From Flavobacteriaceae bacterium (GTDB taxonomy: Bacteria > Bacteroidota > Bacteroidia > Flavobacteriales > Flavobacteriaceae): a stretch of 64,000 nucleotides of DNA. A program made the translations under genes and the position numbers. Numbering within the stretch: position 1 is the stretch's first letter; each line of letters starts with the position of its first letter. Shown here piece after piece: positions 52,892 to 60,166 of the stretch. The notes under the pieces were generated by a model, which was not told the DNA's origin, made no database searches, and worked only from the letters and a program-made list of their open reading frames with translations. Where the stretch lies: positions 1-64,000 of the forward strand of contig JAIXYI010000063.1 of NCBI GenBank assembly GCA_027490305.1. The letters are read 5' to 3'.

Positions 52892-53242
52892 ATGTCCAGT
52901 TATCATAGATTGTTGGTTTGGCAAAAAGGCATGATCCTTGCGGAGAGAATATACCAGTCTACCGCTTCTTTCCCTTCATCAGAATTATTCGGATTGCACT
53001 CCCAACTGCGTCGTTCAGCGGTTTCGGTGCCCTCTAATATCGCAGAAGGCTACGGAAGGAATGGTAATTCGGAATTACGTCGTTTTTTGACGATTTCGCG
53101 AGGTTCGCTTTTCGAACTTGGCACCCAAATAGAAGTTGCAACACGAGTGGGCTTATTGGGTATTGAAGAAAGTACTTCATTGCTGCTACTGGTATCGGAA
53201 CTCGAAAAAATGCTTAACGCCTATATCAAACGTCTACTGTAA
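52892..53242 (+). CDS. Four-helix bundle protein (S23/23S-intervening-sequence family)
   Basis: A 116-residue protein starting MSSYHRLLVWQKGMILAERI. The family pattern L-VWQ-(K)-A at the start, FGLHSQLRRSAVSVPSNIAEGYGR and GSLFELGTQIEVATRVG, and the final helix LEKMLNAYIKRLL, mark the S23 family first known as the frame within 23S rRNA intervening sequences. They form four-helix pentamers; role unknown. An upstream in-frame ATG at 52769 lies in the repeat and would add 41 unrelated residues. The gene is bracketed by a perfect 25-bp inverted repeat, consistent with movement as a cassette. Confidence 0.9.
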   Translation: MSSYHRLLVWQKGMILAERIYQSTASFPSSELFGLHSQLRRSAVSVPSNIAEGYGRNGNSELRRFLTISRGSLFELGTQIEVATRVGLLGIEESTSLLLLVSELEKMLNAYIKRLL

Positions 53243-53255
53243 GTCCTCGCGCGCG

Positions 53256-53280
53256 CCTTGCTCCTTGATACTCGCTCCTC
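53256..53280. repeat. Right arm of the 25-bp inverted repeat around the four-helix-bundle gene
   Basis: Begins CCTTGCTCCTTGATACTCGC and is the exact reverse complement of 52771-52795. Confidence 0.9.
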
Positions 53281-53350
53281 AAAAAACTAACTTAACAGCG
53301 CTATAACGTAACTGCTGTACTTCATGACATAATACTGCGCCGTCGTCACA

Positions 53351-53491
53351 TTATTCCGGATCATTCTGAAGCGCATAATACATTTCATTAGGATCGTAGT
53401 CGAAATCGAAATCGAACTGGTTGTCGTAGTCGGTGTCATCGTTGATGCGGATGATCTCTAGGTCGTCTTCGTAGTTGAATGTGGCTTCCAT
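53351..53491 (-). CDS. Small acidic protein
   Basis: A 46-residue frame on the minus strand: MEATFNYEDDLEIIRINDDT followed by DYDNQFDFDFDYDPNEMYYA and LQNDPE. Nearly a third of the residues are Asp or Glu, with no basic residues beyond one Arg. A TAnnTTTG box (TAACTTTG) lies 35 bases upstream, which supports a real gene. No family recognised; acidic peptides of this kind can mimic DNA or bind partner proteins, but nothing indicates that here. Confidence 0.55.
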   Translation of the reverse strand: MEATFNYEDDLEIIRINDDTDYDNQFDFDFDYDPNEMYYALQNDPE

Positions 53492-53525
53492 TTGTAGTAG
53501 CTTTAGGTTGTGTCACAAAGTTGCC

Positions 53526-53533
53526 CAAAGTTA
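53526..53533 (-). promoter_or_regulatory. -7 promoter box of the small acidic protein gene
   Basis: The minus strand reads TAACTTTG, matching TAnnTTTG; leader of about 30 bases. Confidence 0.5.
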
Positions 53534-53611
53534 GGACGCAACGCCTTACACCATTTTGGAGAATGGTTATATAATTCGAAGAAAAACGTTACGGAAATAT
53601 GGTGTAAATGT

Positions 53612-53850
53612 AAATTTTGGGCGTTGCCCGTGTCGATAACGCATTGATTTCCATGCAATGCTTCGCTTTTCGCAGTTCGTTGGGAAATAACCGCAGGCAC
53701 GGGCCGGGCCCTCCGCTTTAGCCCTTTTACCTCAGGCGGCGTCGCATCGGCGCACCGTGGCTTCCGTTGGTCGCCCCGTTTGCCGGCGTCGCCAGGCCTT
53801 CGGTTGCAAGGGGCTGCCGCTGCGGTCCCTAACGCAAATCGCTACCGTGG
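53612..53850. repeat. GC-rich dispersed element next to the gentisate operon
   Basis: The block runs from GGGCGTTGCCCGTG through GGGCCGGGCCCTCCGC to GGGCTGCCGCTGCGGTCCCT and AACGC. It has several short palindromes (GGGCCGGGCCC, GCCGCTGCGGT) and no coding frame. The CCCTCCGCTTTAGCCC and GGTCCCTAACGC pieces resemble sequences that recur in Flavobacteria, so I read it as a repeat element; it ends just past the stop of the operon. Confidence 0.55.
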
Positions 53851-53857
53851 CGTTCGA

Positions 53858-54619
53858 TCAAAACCGGCCACTGAGCAGGGTACCGCCAATAGGTGCTTTG
53901 GCTTCGATGCCGAGCTTTTTCATCATTTCATAGGTGGTGCACACGGCAGCGGACGTCACGGGGAGACCGGTGGCTTGTTCCAACAGGTCAATCGCCTCTA
54001 ACGACGGCATCTGCACACAGGCCGAGGCGACCAAAACGTCTACGCCGGTCAGGTCAAGACGTTTGTAGATTTCGAGCAGGTTCATCGGATCTTGTGCCGC
54101 GACTTCGAGGTTGTCGGGTATTTCGAGTGCGATCGAATCAACCACTTCAAACCCCTGGTGCTCGATATAATCGACGACCAGGTCGGTGAGGGGCCGCATA
54201 TACGGCGTGACCACTGCCACTTTTTTGGCGCCGAGTGTGTTGAGTCCGTTGATGAGCGCACCGGCGCTGGTCACAATCGGAGTAGGGAAGCCGTTCGCCA
54301 CGGTTTCTTGGTGGAGATTGACCTCCGACACACAATGATACCCGCGGCCCATGCTCATGATGGCGACTAAACAGGCGTAGCCCATCACGTCGACGTGGGC
54401 GTCAGAGAGTTCGAGGGCGCATTTGAGGCTCATGGCGTCCATGGCTTCGAGTTCTTCTTTGGTGACTTTTTTCATGCGCATCCGGCTCGAATGAAACGTA
54501 AAGCACTCTGGCAAGACGGTTTCACGCGCCCGGAAAATCGCCGGGATCTCGGTTTCCATGGTGACGTTAGAGGAGGGCACGATCTGGCCGATGCGGTATT
54601 TTTTGGGTGCTGTATTCAC
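53858..54619 (-). CDS. Maleate cis-trans isomerase-like protein (Asp/Glu racemase superfamily)
   Basis: A 253-residue member of the Asp/Glu racemase superfamily, closest in pattern to maleate isomerases: start YRIGQIVPSSNVTMETEIP, first catalytic Cys83 in VMGYACLVAIMSMG and second Cys201 in VASACVQMPS, with the PVTSAAVCTTYEMM helix. These enzymes turn maleate into fumarate. Last gene of the gentisate operon, overlapping the small membrane gene by four bases. With the FAH-fold hydrolase and dioxygenase upstream, maleate formed by maleylpyruvate hydrolysis would be its substrate (inference). Arylmalonate decarboxylase-like activity is an alternative in this superfamily, though those have a different Cys pattern. 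Confidence 0.82.
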   Translation of the reverse strand: MNTAPKKYRIGQIVPSSNVTMETEIPAIFRARETVLPECFTFHSSRMRMKKVTKEELEAMDAMSLKCALELSDAHVDVMGYACLVAIMSMGRGYHCVSEVNLHQETVANGFPTPIVTSAGALINGLNTLGAKKVAVVTPYMRPLTDLVVDYIEHQGFEVVDSIALEIPDNLEVAAQDPMNLLEIYKRLDLTGVDVLVASACVQMPSLEAIDLLEQATGLPVTSAAVCTTYEMMKKLGIEAKAPIGGTLLSGRF

Positions 54620-54843
54620 GGCTGTTTTTTCTTTTTTGTAAAATCGAAGCGGGCAAAGATATTAATCAGGCCGAGAATAAGGGCAGTGCCGAAGGAAATC
54701 TGTAAAGACTGTATAAACGCCAGGGTAAAGCTAAACTTCTCCTTACTCGGTCCCATGATCAGTGCAAAAACCATCAGGCCTGTAAAAAGACCGACCCCGA
54801 CTGCGATAAAGACGATCCTGAAGTAATACCAGCTGTTTTTCAC
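54616..54843 (-). CDS. Small two-helix membrane protein of the gentisate operon
   Basis: A 75-residue protein with two predicted transmembrane helices: YYFRIVFIAVGVGLFTGLMVFALI and LQISFGTALILGLINIFARF, and a basic end FDFTKKKKQP. It overlaps its neighbours by four bases on each side, so it is cotranscribed and probably translationally coupled. No family recognised; possibly an accessory of an uptake system or an unrelated passenger. Confidence 0.7.
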   Translation of the reverse strand: MKNSWYYFRIVFIAVGVGLFTGLMVFALIMGPSKEKFSFTLAFIQSLQISFGTALILGLINIFARFDFTKKKKQP

Positions 54844-55751
54844 TTTCCTAACTCTTTGATTGTATTGGTGATAGTGCCAATTCCTTCAACCGTGGCTTCC
54901 ACCACATCGCCGTGCCACATCCATTCCTGTGGGTCGCGTCCGGCGCCGACTCCGGCAGGTGTTCCCGTGGCAATGATGTCGCCGGGTTCAAGGGTGAACA
55001 CGGTACTGAGGTCTTCGATCAGGTCCGCAATACGGAACAGCATGAATTTGGTGTTAGAACGTTGTTTTTCGACGCCGTTAACCGTCAGCCACAGGTTCAG
55101 GTTGTGCGGATCGGGAATTTCGTCTTTTGTTACCAATACCGGACCCATAGGCGCGAAGGTATCCTGGCCTTTCGAGACAATCCATTGTCCGGCACGACGG
55201 CAATCGCGGGCGGAAATATCGTTGATGACGGTGTAGCCAAACACGTGGTCGAGGGCCTGGTCTTTGGAAATATATTTACCGCCTTTACCAATGACGACGG
55301 CCAATTCGACTTCCCAATCCAGTTGCTGGGTGAGTTTTGGGTTGTGTACAATAAAGGTATTGGTGCCGGTTACCGCCGTGGGTGGCTTAGAGAAAATCAC
55401 CGGTTGTTGCGGCAATTCTTTTGAGGTATCCAGCGTGCGGGCACTTTCGGCCACGTGTTCGGTGTAGTTCAACCCGATACCGATGATATTCTTCCGCGGC
55501 CGTGGAATCGGCGCGAGCAGCGTTACTTCCGCCAAAGGCACGGCGATCGCGGCTAACTGGTTCTCGTTGAGTTCTTTTCGGGCTGCGGCGATGGAAGCCA
55601 GCAACTCGGGACCGCCGTCGATGATCTCGAGCAGGGTAGACGGAAACGGCGTTCCCAATTTGTTGCCGAGTGCTTCGAGCGAAATGACGATGTCGGTTTC
55701 GACAAGGCCGACGTGGGTTTTGGATTGGAGTTGAAAAGTGGAGAATTTCAT
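54840..55751 (-). CDS. FAH-family hydrolase (maleylpyruvate/fumarylpyruvate hydrolase-like)
   Basis: A 303-residue member of the fumarylacetoacetate hydrolase family. The core contains IIGIGLNYTEHVAES, the metal-binding DWEVELAVVIGKGGKYIS, VFGYTVINDISARDCRR, and LEPGDIIATGTPAGVGAGRDP. Metal ligands (Glu, Glu, Asp) are in place. The family cleaves C-C bonds of acylpyruvates; in this operon the likely substrate is maleylpyruvate (or fumarylpyruvate) from gentisate. Upstream lies a structured element and heptamer repeat of about 200 bases, downstream it overlaps the small membrane gene. Confidence 0.9.
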   Translation of the reverse strand: MKFSTFQLQSKTHVGLVETDIVISLEALGNKLGTPFPSTLLEIIDGGPELLASIAAARKELNENQLAAIAVPLAEVTLLAPIPRPRKNIIGIGLNYTEHVAESARTLDTSKELPQQPVIFSKPPTAVTGTNTFIVHNPKLTQQLDWEVELAVVIGKGGKYISKDQALDHVFGYTVINDISARDCRRAGQWIVSKGQDTFAPMGPVLVTKDEIPDPHNLNLWLTVNGVEKQRSNTKFMLFRIADLIEDLSTVFTLEPGDIIATGTPAGVGAGRDPQEWMWHGDVVEATVEGIGTITNTIKELGK

Positions 55752-55803
55752 TAGGAGTAGTTAGTAGTTAGTGGTCAGTAGTTAGTAGTAAGTAGTAAGT
55801 GGT
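55748..55803. repeat. Heptamer array (GTAGTTA type)
   Basis: GTAGTTA, GTAGTTA, GTGGTCA, GTAGTTA, GTAGTAA, GTAGTAA, GTGGTTG: seven units of exactly 7 bases immediately upstream of the hydrolase start. Confidence 0.85.
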
Positions 55804-55816
55804 TGGGGAGGTGTAG

Positions 55817-55951
55817 GCCTAGCCCCGATGGGAGCGGCAGCCCCTGATGACGGAAGGCTGGCCTTGCCGGGCTGTGGGCGCGACCAACGGAAGCGTTCGC
55901 AGACCGTTGCAAGGCCGCCTGATCGGCGAAGGGCTATAGCGAACAGCGGGA
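55817..55951. other. Structured repeat element, possible ncRNA
   Basis: The element starts CTAGCCCCGATGGGAGCGGC and ends AGGGCTATAGCGAACAGCGG. GGCCTTGC (55860-55867) pairs with GCAAGGCC (55909-55916) and, inside it, AACGG (55886-55890) with CCGTT (55904-55908); CGCC and GGCG make a further small stem at 55917-55929. The conserved ends and variable middle recall an element found many times in Flavobacterium genomes downstream of genes. It may match a described flavobacterial RNA motif (Flavo-1 is a candidate by memory, unverified). Strand is uncertain; the written orientation is the plus strand. Confidence 0.5.
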
Positions 55952-57064
55952 TCATGCTTCCAAAATCTGATAACCGTCGTTTTCGGGATAGGCTTTTTCC
56001 TGGTAGAGTCCGAGGGCTTCGATGGTCGGTAAATCGTTGAAAGAGAAGAGGCAGGCGTCTTCGGAATCGGACAGGTTGACGTGTTCGTGGTACGTCCATG
56101 ACGGAACGCAGAAAATATCGCGTTCGCGCCAGTCGAAGCGTTTGCCGCCGATGATCGAATAGCCGTGGCCTTTGGCGCATTGGTAGACGAACGAGCCCGT
56201 GTGTTTGTGGGCTTTGGTGTGTTCGCCGGCGCGCAGTAACTGCATCGTAGCGCCCATGGTTTGCATGACGTGGCCGCCGGTGAGCGGGTTGGTATAGCGC
56301 ATGATGAGGCCGTCGAAGGGCGATCCTTCGTTGACTTCAGCGGCTTTCAGCAGTGCAGGATAAACGTCTTTCCAGGCGTATTTGAACAATGGTGAATACG
56401 GCTTGTCCCACACATGCTGTGACGGTACGATGCCCGCTCCGGAGTAGCTCATCGGCAGGTAATTGACCGGTGCCACGAGCGGCTGTTTGCCATCAAAAAC
56501 CGCGTAATCATTGGCTTCAAGGGCATTTACGAGCGGAATATCGAGTCCGTCCTGCCAAATACACGTTTTGCCGCCTTCTTCAACGCCGTGTTCGTGCCAG
56601 GCGGAATTGGGCGTGATGACGAAGTCGTTGACTTCCAGCATGATCTTGTGTCCGTCGACCACGGTATAGCCGCGTTCGCCCTCCATAATGAACCGTAGGG
56701 CCGATGCGCGGTGGCGGTGGGCCGACGTGCTTTCGCCGGGGCGCGTGACCTGGATGCCGGTGTAGAGCCAACCGACGGCGGCGCTGACATCGCGGCGTTT
56801 GTCGTTGACGAGATATACGACGCGGCGTCCGGCTTGTTCGGGCGTTACGAGCTCGGATGATTTGAGTACGAGTTCGCGTAAGTCGCTGTATTTCCAAAGC
56901 ATCGGAATGGACGAAGTGCGCGGTTCCCAGGGTTCGATGTCGTTGGCGACCGTCCAAAGAGCGCCGGCGCCGAGCGTTTCGAGTTCGCGGTAATACGCTT
57001 CGAGTTCTGGAGTGTCGGTGACGCGGGCACGGCCAAGGACGTCGTCGGAATGTTGTGTATCCAT
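55952..57064 (-). CDS. Gentisate 1,2-dioxygenase (bicupin)
   Basis: A 370-residue bicupin dioxygenase. The N-terminal cupin has the metal site in TSAHRHRASALRFIMEGERGY with the second His group in SAWHEHG; the C-terminal cupin has KAHKHTGSFVYQCAKGHGYS and WTYHEHVNLS. The length and these motifs agree with gentisate 1,2-dioxygenases, which open the ring between C1 and C2 to give maleylpyruvate with Fe(II). First gene of the operon with FAH-fold hydrolase, small membrane protein and maleate-isomerase-like gene. Salicylate- or 1-hydroxy-2-naphthoate dioxygenases are close relatives and cannot be excluded. Upstream 57065-57335 is AT-rich without a clear promoter; TAAATTTA on the minus strand near 57107 is a weak candidate. 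Confidence 0.9.
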   Translation of the reverse strand: MDTQHSDDVLGRARVTDTPELEAYYRELETLGAGALWTVANDIEPWEPRTSSIPMLWKYSDLRELVLKSSELVTPEQAGRRVVYLVNDKRRDVSAAVGWLYTGIQVTRPGESTSAHRHRASALRFIMEGERGYTVVDGHKIMLEVNDFVITPNSAWHEHGVEEGGKTCIWQDGLDIPLVNALEANDYAVFDGKQPLVAPVNYLPMSYSGAGIVPSQHVWDKPYSPLFKYAWKDVYPALLKAAEVNEGSPFDGLIMRYTNPLTGGHVMQTMGATMQLLRAGEHTKAHKHTGSFVYQCAKGHGYSIIGGKRFDWRERDIFCVPSWTYHEHVNLSDSEDACLFSFNDLPTIEALGLYQEKAYPENDGYQILEA

Positions 57065-57335
57065 TTACAGAGTCAAACCTTTGGCCGGATGCGGCCGGAT
57101 TAATCGATGCTAAATTTAGGTATTGTCGGGAAATTATATCGTTGTCGTGGCGGGTAAAATTCGCGGGAGAATTAAAAGAAATGACGCATATGATTATTAT
57201 TTCATCTGCAATGTGCATTTAGACATACAGACTCGACTGTACTTGAAACCCTGAAAAACAAGGAATTCATCCGTATTTTTACATTTACAATCAAACTATA
57301 ATTTATATTATGTAAAATATCGTTTTTTCCAAACA

Positions 57336-57352
57336 GGGAGCGTTAGGCTCCC
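57336..57352 (-). terminator. Probable terminator of the GapN-type gene
   Basis: GGGAGC (57336-57341) pairs with GCTCCC (57347-57352) over a five-base loop, eight bases past the stop of the gene at 57360. The following T tract on the minus strand is poor. Confidence 0.5.
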
Positions 57353-57359
57353 CGTTGTA

Positions 57360-58982
57360 TTAAAAAATAAACTTCGTGCTCAGGAAATTGGATCCGTCAC
57401 CATCCACTACTTCGTTGATGAGTTTGGTGTTGGTGTCGTTCATTTTGAACGCGACCAATGAACGTATGGAAAACGATCGTATGGCGTCAGTAACTGACAA
57501 TGTTCCTTCGGCGCTGTCTTTGCGTCCGGTAAACGGAAACACGTCGGGCCCGCGTTGTGCCTGGCTGTTAACGTTGACGCGGCTGACGATGTTCACCAGC
57601 GGATCGATCATGTGACCGAGTTCTGTGGCGTCGTTTGTAAACACGCTTACCTGTTGCCCGTATTTCGCATCGATCAGGTATTGCAGCACTTCTTCCCAAT
57701 CGTCGTACGGCACGACGGGCACGATCGGCCCGAATTGTTCTTCGTGGTACAGCCGCATCTCGCTATTGACCGGATATACAACAGCCGGATAATAAAACGA
57801 TTCTTGTGAGCGACCGCCGTTCTCGTTGACGACTTTGGCGCCTTTTTCGATGGCGTCGGCCACACAGGCGTTCAGGTAGTCGATTTTGCCGGCTTCCGGC
57901 AAGGGCGTAAACATCACGTCCGGTTCCCACGGCAGGCCAAACTTGCAGGCAGCGATGGCGGCGCTGAAGGCTGCCAGAAATTCGTCGGCCTTGCTGCGGT
58001 GCACCCACACAATCTTAAGCGCCGTACAGCGTTGTCCGTTAAACGACAGGCTTCCGGCCAGTATTTCCTTCACCGCCAACGACATATCGACGTTTCCGGT
58101 AACAATGGCCGCGTTTTTCGCGTCGAGTCCGAGCACGGCCCGCAAACGGTTGACTTTCGGGTGCTGTTTTTTCAGTTCGTTCGCTACCTTACTCGACCCG
58201 ATCAGCGTCAACACATTGATTTTTCCTGAATGCATCAACCCTGGTATGATATCGCTGCCGCGACCGTAGAGGAAATTGATGACGCCTTTTGGGAAACTTT
58301 CCAGGAACGCCTCCTGCAAGGGATAATGTAATAAGTTGCCGTATTTCGGCGGTTTGAACAACAGTGTATTCCCCATGATCAACGCAGGAATCAATGTTGT
58401 AAATGTTTCATTTAAAGGATAATTGTATGGACCCATACAAAGCACCACTCCAAGTGGCGAACGCCGAATCTGTGCTCCCACGCCTTCCGTTATTTCAAAC
58501 CCCGAGGCTTCGCGATCGAGGTTTTTCAGGGCGTCGATGGTGGCGTAGATATAGGCAACCGTCCGGTCGAATTCTTTGGTGGCATCGGCATACGATTTCC
58601 CGATTTCCCACATGATGAGTTTGACGGTTTCCTCCTTCTTCTGGATCATCTTCCGGGTGAAGGTTTCCACACACGCGATGCGGTTTTCGACGCTGCGCGT
58701 GGGCCAGTCGCCCCTGCCGTCGTTCCAGGCAGAAACAGCAGCTTCGAGTGCCTGTGCTGCTTCCGCCTCTGTACATACGGGATAACTTCCTATTTTCTTC
58801 TTTTGCAGACCTTTATCGGTTTTTATATAAACCGGTGATAGCACATCCTGGAACGGCCCGTCCCACTTGCGCATGGTTCCGTCCAAAAGGAAATATTCCT
58901 GTCGCACTTCGTCAATCCGGAAGGCTTCCGGGATGTCGTTCTCTGCGATAAAAAGCGAGGCAAGCCGTTCGTTGAAGTCCAT
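57360..58982 (-). CDS. gapN: NADP-dependent glyceraldehyde-3-phosphate dehydrogenase-like aldehyde dehydrogenase
   Basis: A 540-residue aldehyde dehydrogenase superfamily protein of the non-phosphorylating GAPDH type. The catalytic Cys is in GSLSFNGQRCTALKIVWV, and the Rossmann region has VLCMGPYNYPLNETFTTLIPAL and FKPPKYGNLLHYPL. The usual ELGGK Glu region reads AVLGLDAKNAAIV, so the general base position differs (no Glu there; an Asp two residues on). GapN turns glyceraldehyde-3-phosphate into 3-phosphoglycerate and makes NADPH. It starts three bases after the adh stop and is cotranscribed with it. A related aldehyde specificity is possible. Confidence 0.75.
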   Translation of the reverse strand: MDFNERLASLFIAENDIPEAFRIDEVRQEYFLLDGTMRKWDGPFQDVLSPVYIKTDKGLQKKKIGSYPVCTEAEAAQALEAAVSAWNDGRGDWPTRSVENRIACVETFTRKMIQKKEETVKLIMWEIGKSYADATKEFDRTVAYIYATIDALKNLDREASGFEITEGVGAQIRRSPLGVVLCMGPYNYPLNETFTTLIPALIMGNTLLFKPPKYGNLLHYPLQEAFLESFPKGVINFLYGRGSDIIPGLMHSGKINVLTLIGSSKVANELKKQHPKVNRLRAVLGLDAKNAAIVTGNVDMSLAVKEILAGSLSFNGQRCTALKIVWVHRSKADEFLAAFSAAIAACKFGLPWEPDVMFTPLPEAGKIDYLNACVADAIEKGAKVVNENGGRSQESFYYPAVVYPVNSEMRLYHEEQFGPIVPVVPYDDWEEVLQYLIDAKYGQQVSVFTNDATELGHMIDPLVNIVSRVNVNSQAQRGPDVFPFTGRKDSAEGTLSVTDAIRSFSIRSLVAFKMNDTNTKLINEVVDGDGSNFLSTKFIF

Positions 58983-58985
58983 GTC

Positions 58986-60035
58986 TTATTGTTTTAAGGA
59001 AGCCATATCGATTACAAAGCGGTATTTCACGTCGCTGCGTACCATACGTTCATAGGCCTCGTTGATATAGTCCATGTTGATGAGTTCGATATCCGACACA
59101 ATGCCGTGTTCCGCGCAATAGTCGAGCATTTCCTGGGTTTCCGCAATCCCGCCAATCATACTTCCCATGATTTTGCGGCGTTTCGGCACGAGCAAAAACG
59201 ACGGGATGTGGGCCGGTTCCGATGGTAATCCAAGAATCACCAGCGTACCCCCTTTTCGCAACAGCGCTACGTAGGCGGCGTGGTCGTGGTTGGCGGCCAC
59301 CGTATCGATGATGACGTCAAACGTATTGACGAGTGCCGCCATTTTAGCCGGATCGCTGGTCAGCGCAAAATGGTGCGCCCCGAGTGAACGGGCGTCTGCT
59401 TCTTTGGAGGGCGACCCGCTAAGCATGGTGACTTCTGCCCCGAACGATGCAGCGAACTTCACGGCCATGTGCCCGAGTCCGCCCAATCCCAACACTCCTA
59501 CTTTATGCCCCTTTCCTACCTTTAAGTAGCGAAGTGGTGAATAGGTCGTGACGCCGGCGCACAACAGCGGTGCCACGGCTTTGAGGTCGAGTTTATCAGA
59601 GACTTTTACCACATATTCCTCGTCTACCTGGATGGCGGTTGAGTAGCCGCCGTAGGTCGGTTGGCCGGTGCCTCTTTGAAGGCTATTATAGGTGAAGGTA
59701 GGGCCTTCGTCGCAGTATTGCTCCTCTCCTGCCTTACAGCTCGAACACTGGCGACACGAATCGACGAAACAACCGACTCCGGCGAGGTCGCCTGCACGGA
59801 ACTTCGTAACGGCCGCGCCTACTTCGGTAATACGTCCGACAATCTCATGCCCGGGCACCAACGGATAGATGGCGGGGCCCCAGTCGCCTTTGGCCGTATG
59901 CAAATCGGAGTGGCACACGCCGCTGTATAGAATATCGATCCGTACCTGATGGGGTTTTAGTTCGCCGCGGTCAAGTTCAAACGGGCGTAACGGCGTTTCG
60001 GCGTCGTAGGCGGCATATGCATTTATAAGTGTCAT
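58986..60035 (-). CDS. Zinc-dependent NAD(P) alcohol dehydrogenase (YahK/CAD-like)
   Basis: A 349-residue medium-chain dehydrogenase. The catalytic zinc site is in GVCHSDLHTAKGDWG and LVPGHEIVG; the structural zinc site is CFVDSCRQCSSCKAGEEQYC. The NADP-binding motif VGVLGLGGLGHMAVKFA and the MIGGIAETQEMLDYC segment place it with the YahK/cinnamyl-alcohol-dehydrogenase-like group, which reduces many aldehydes. Operon with the GapN-type gene suggests aldehyde handling. Upstream 60036-60166 is shared with the divergent CBS/DUF294 gene. Confidence 0.92.
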   Translation of the reverse strand: MTLINAYAAYDAETPLRPFELDRGELKPHQVRIDILYSGVCHSDLHTAKGDWGPAIYPLVPGHEIVGRITEVGAAVTKFRAGDLAGVGCFVDSCRQCSSCKAGEEQYCDEGPTFTYNSLQRGTGQPTYGGYSTAIQVDEEYVVKVSDKLDLKAVAPLLCAGVTTYSPLRYLKVGKGHKVGVLGLGGLGHMAVKFAASFGAEVTMLSGSPSKEADARSLGAHHFALTSDPAKMAALVNTFDVIIDTVAANHDHAAYVALLRKGGTLVILGLPSEPAHIPSFLLVPKRRKIMGSMIGGIAETQEMLDYCAEHGIVSDIELINMDYINEAYERMVRSDVKYRFVIDMASLKQ

Positions 60036-60120
60036 GATAATGGGTTTTTAGGTGCCCTAAGGTACGCAAATGCCAGCGCACTTCCCAAGAATTTACCGTC
60101 TTGTTATTCGCGGTTTCCTA

Positions 60121-60151
60121 TTGCGCCTCCGGTTTTATTTGCGTACTTTTA
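60121..60151 (+). promoter_or_regulatory. Promoter of the CBS/DUF294 gene
   Basis: TTG at 60121-60123 and TACTTTTA at 60144-60151 (7 of 8 match to TAnnTTTG) have a 20-base spacer. The start of transcription near 60157 makes the ATG at 60167 the first available and excludes the one at 60101. Confidence 0.6.
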
Positions 60152-60166
60152 GGCCTTTCCCACCAT

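Noticed and set aside
57336-57352. Hairpin considered as a riboswitch or attenuator
   Set aside because: Too small; position after a stop codon fits a weak terminator better.
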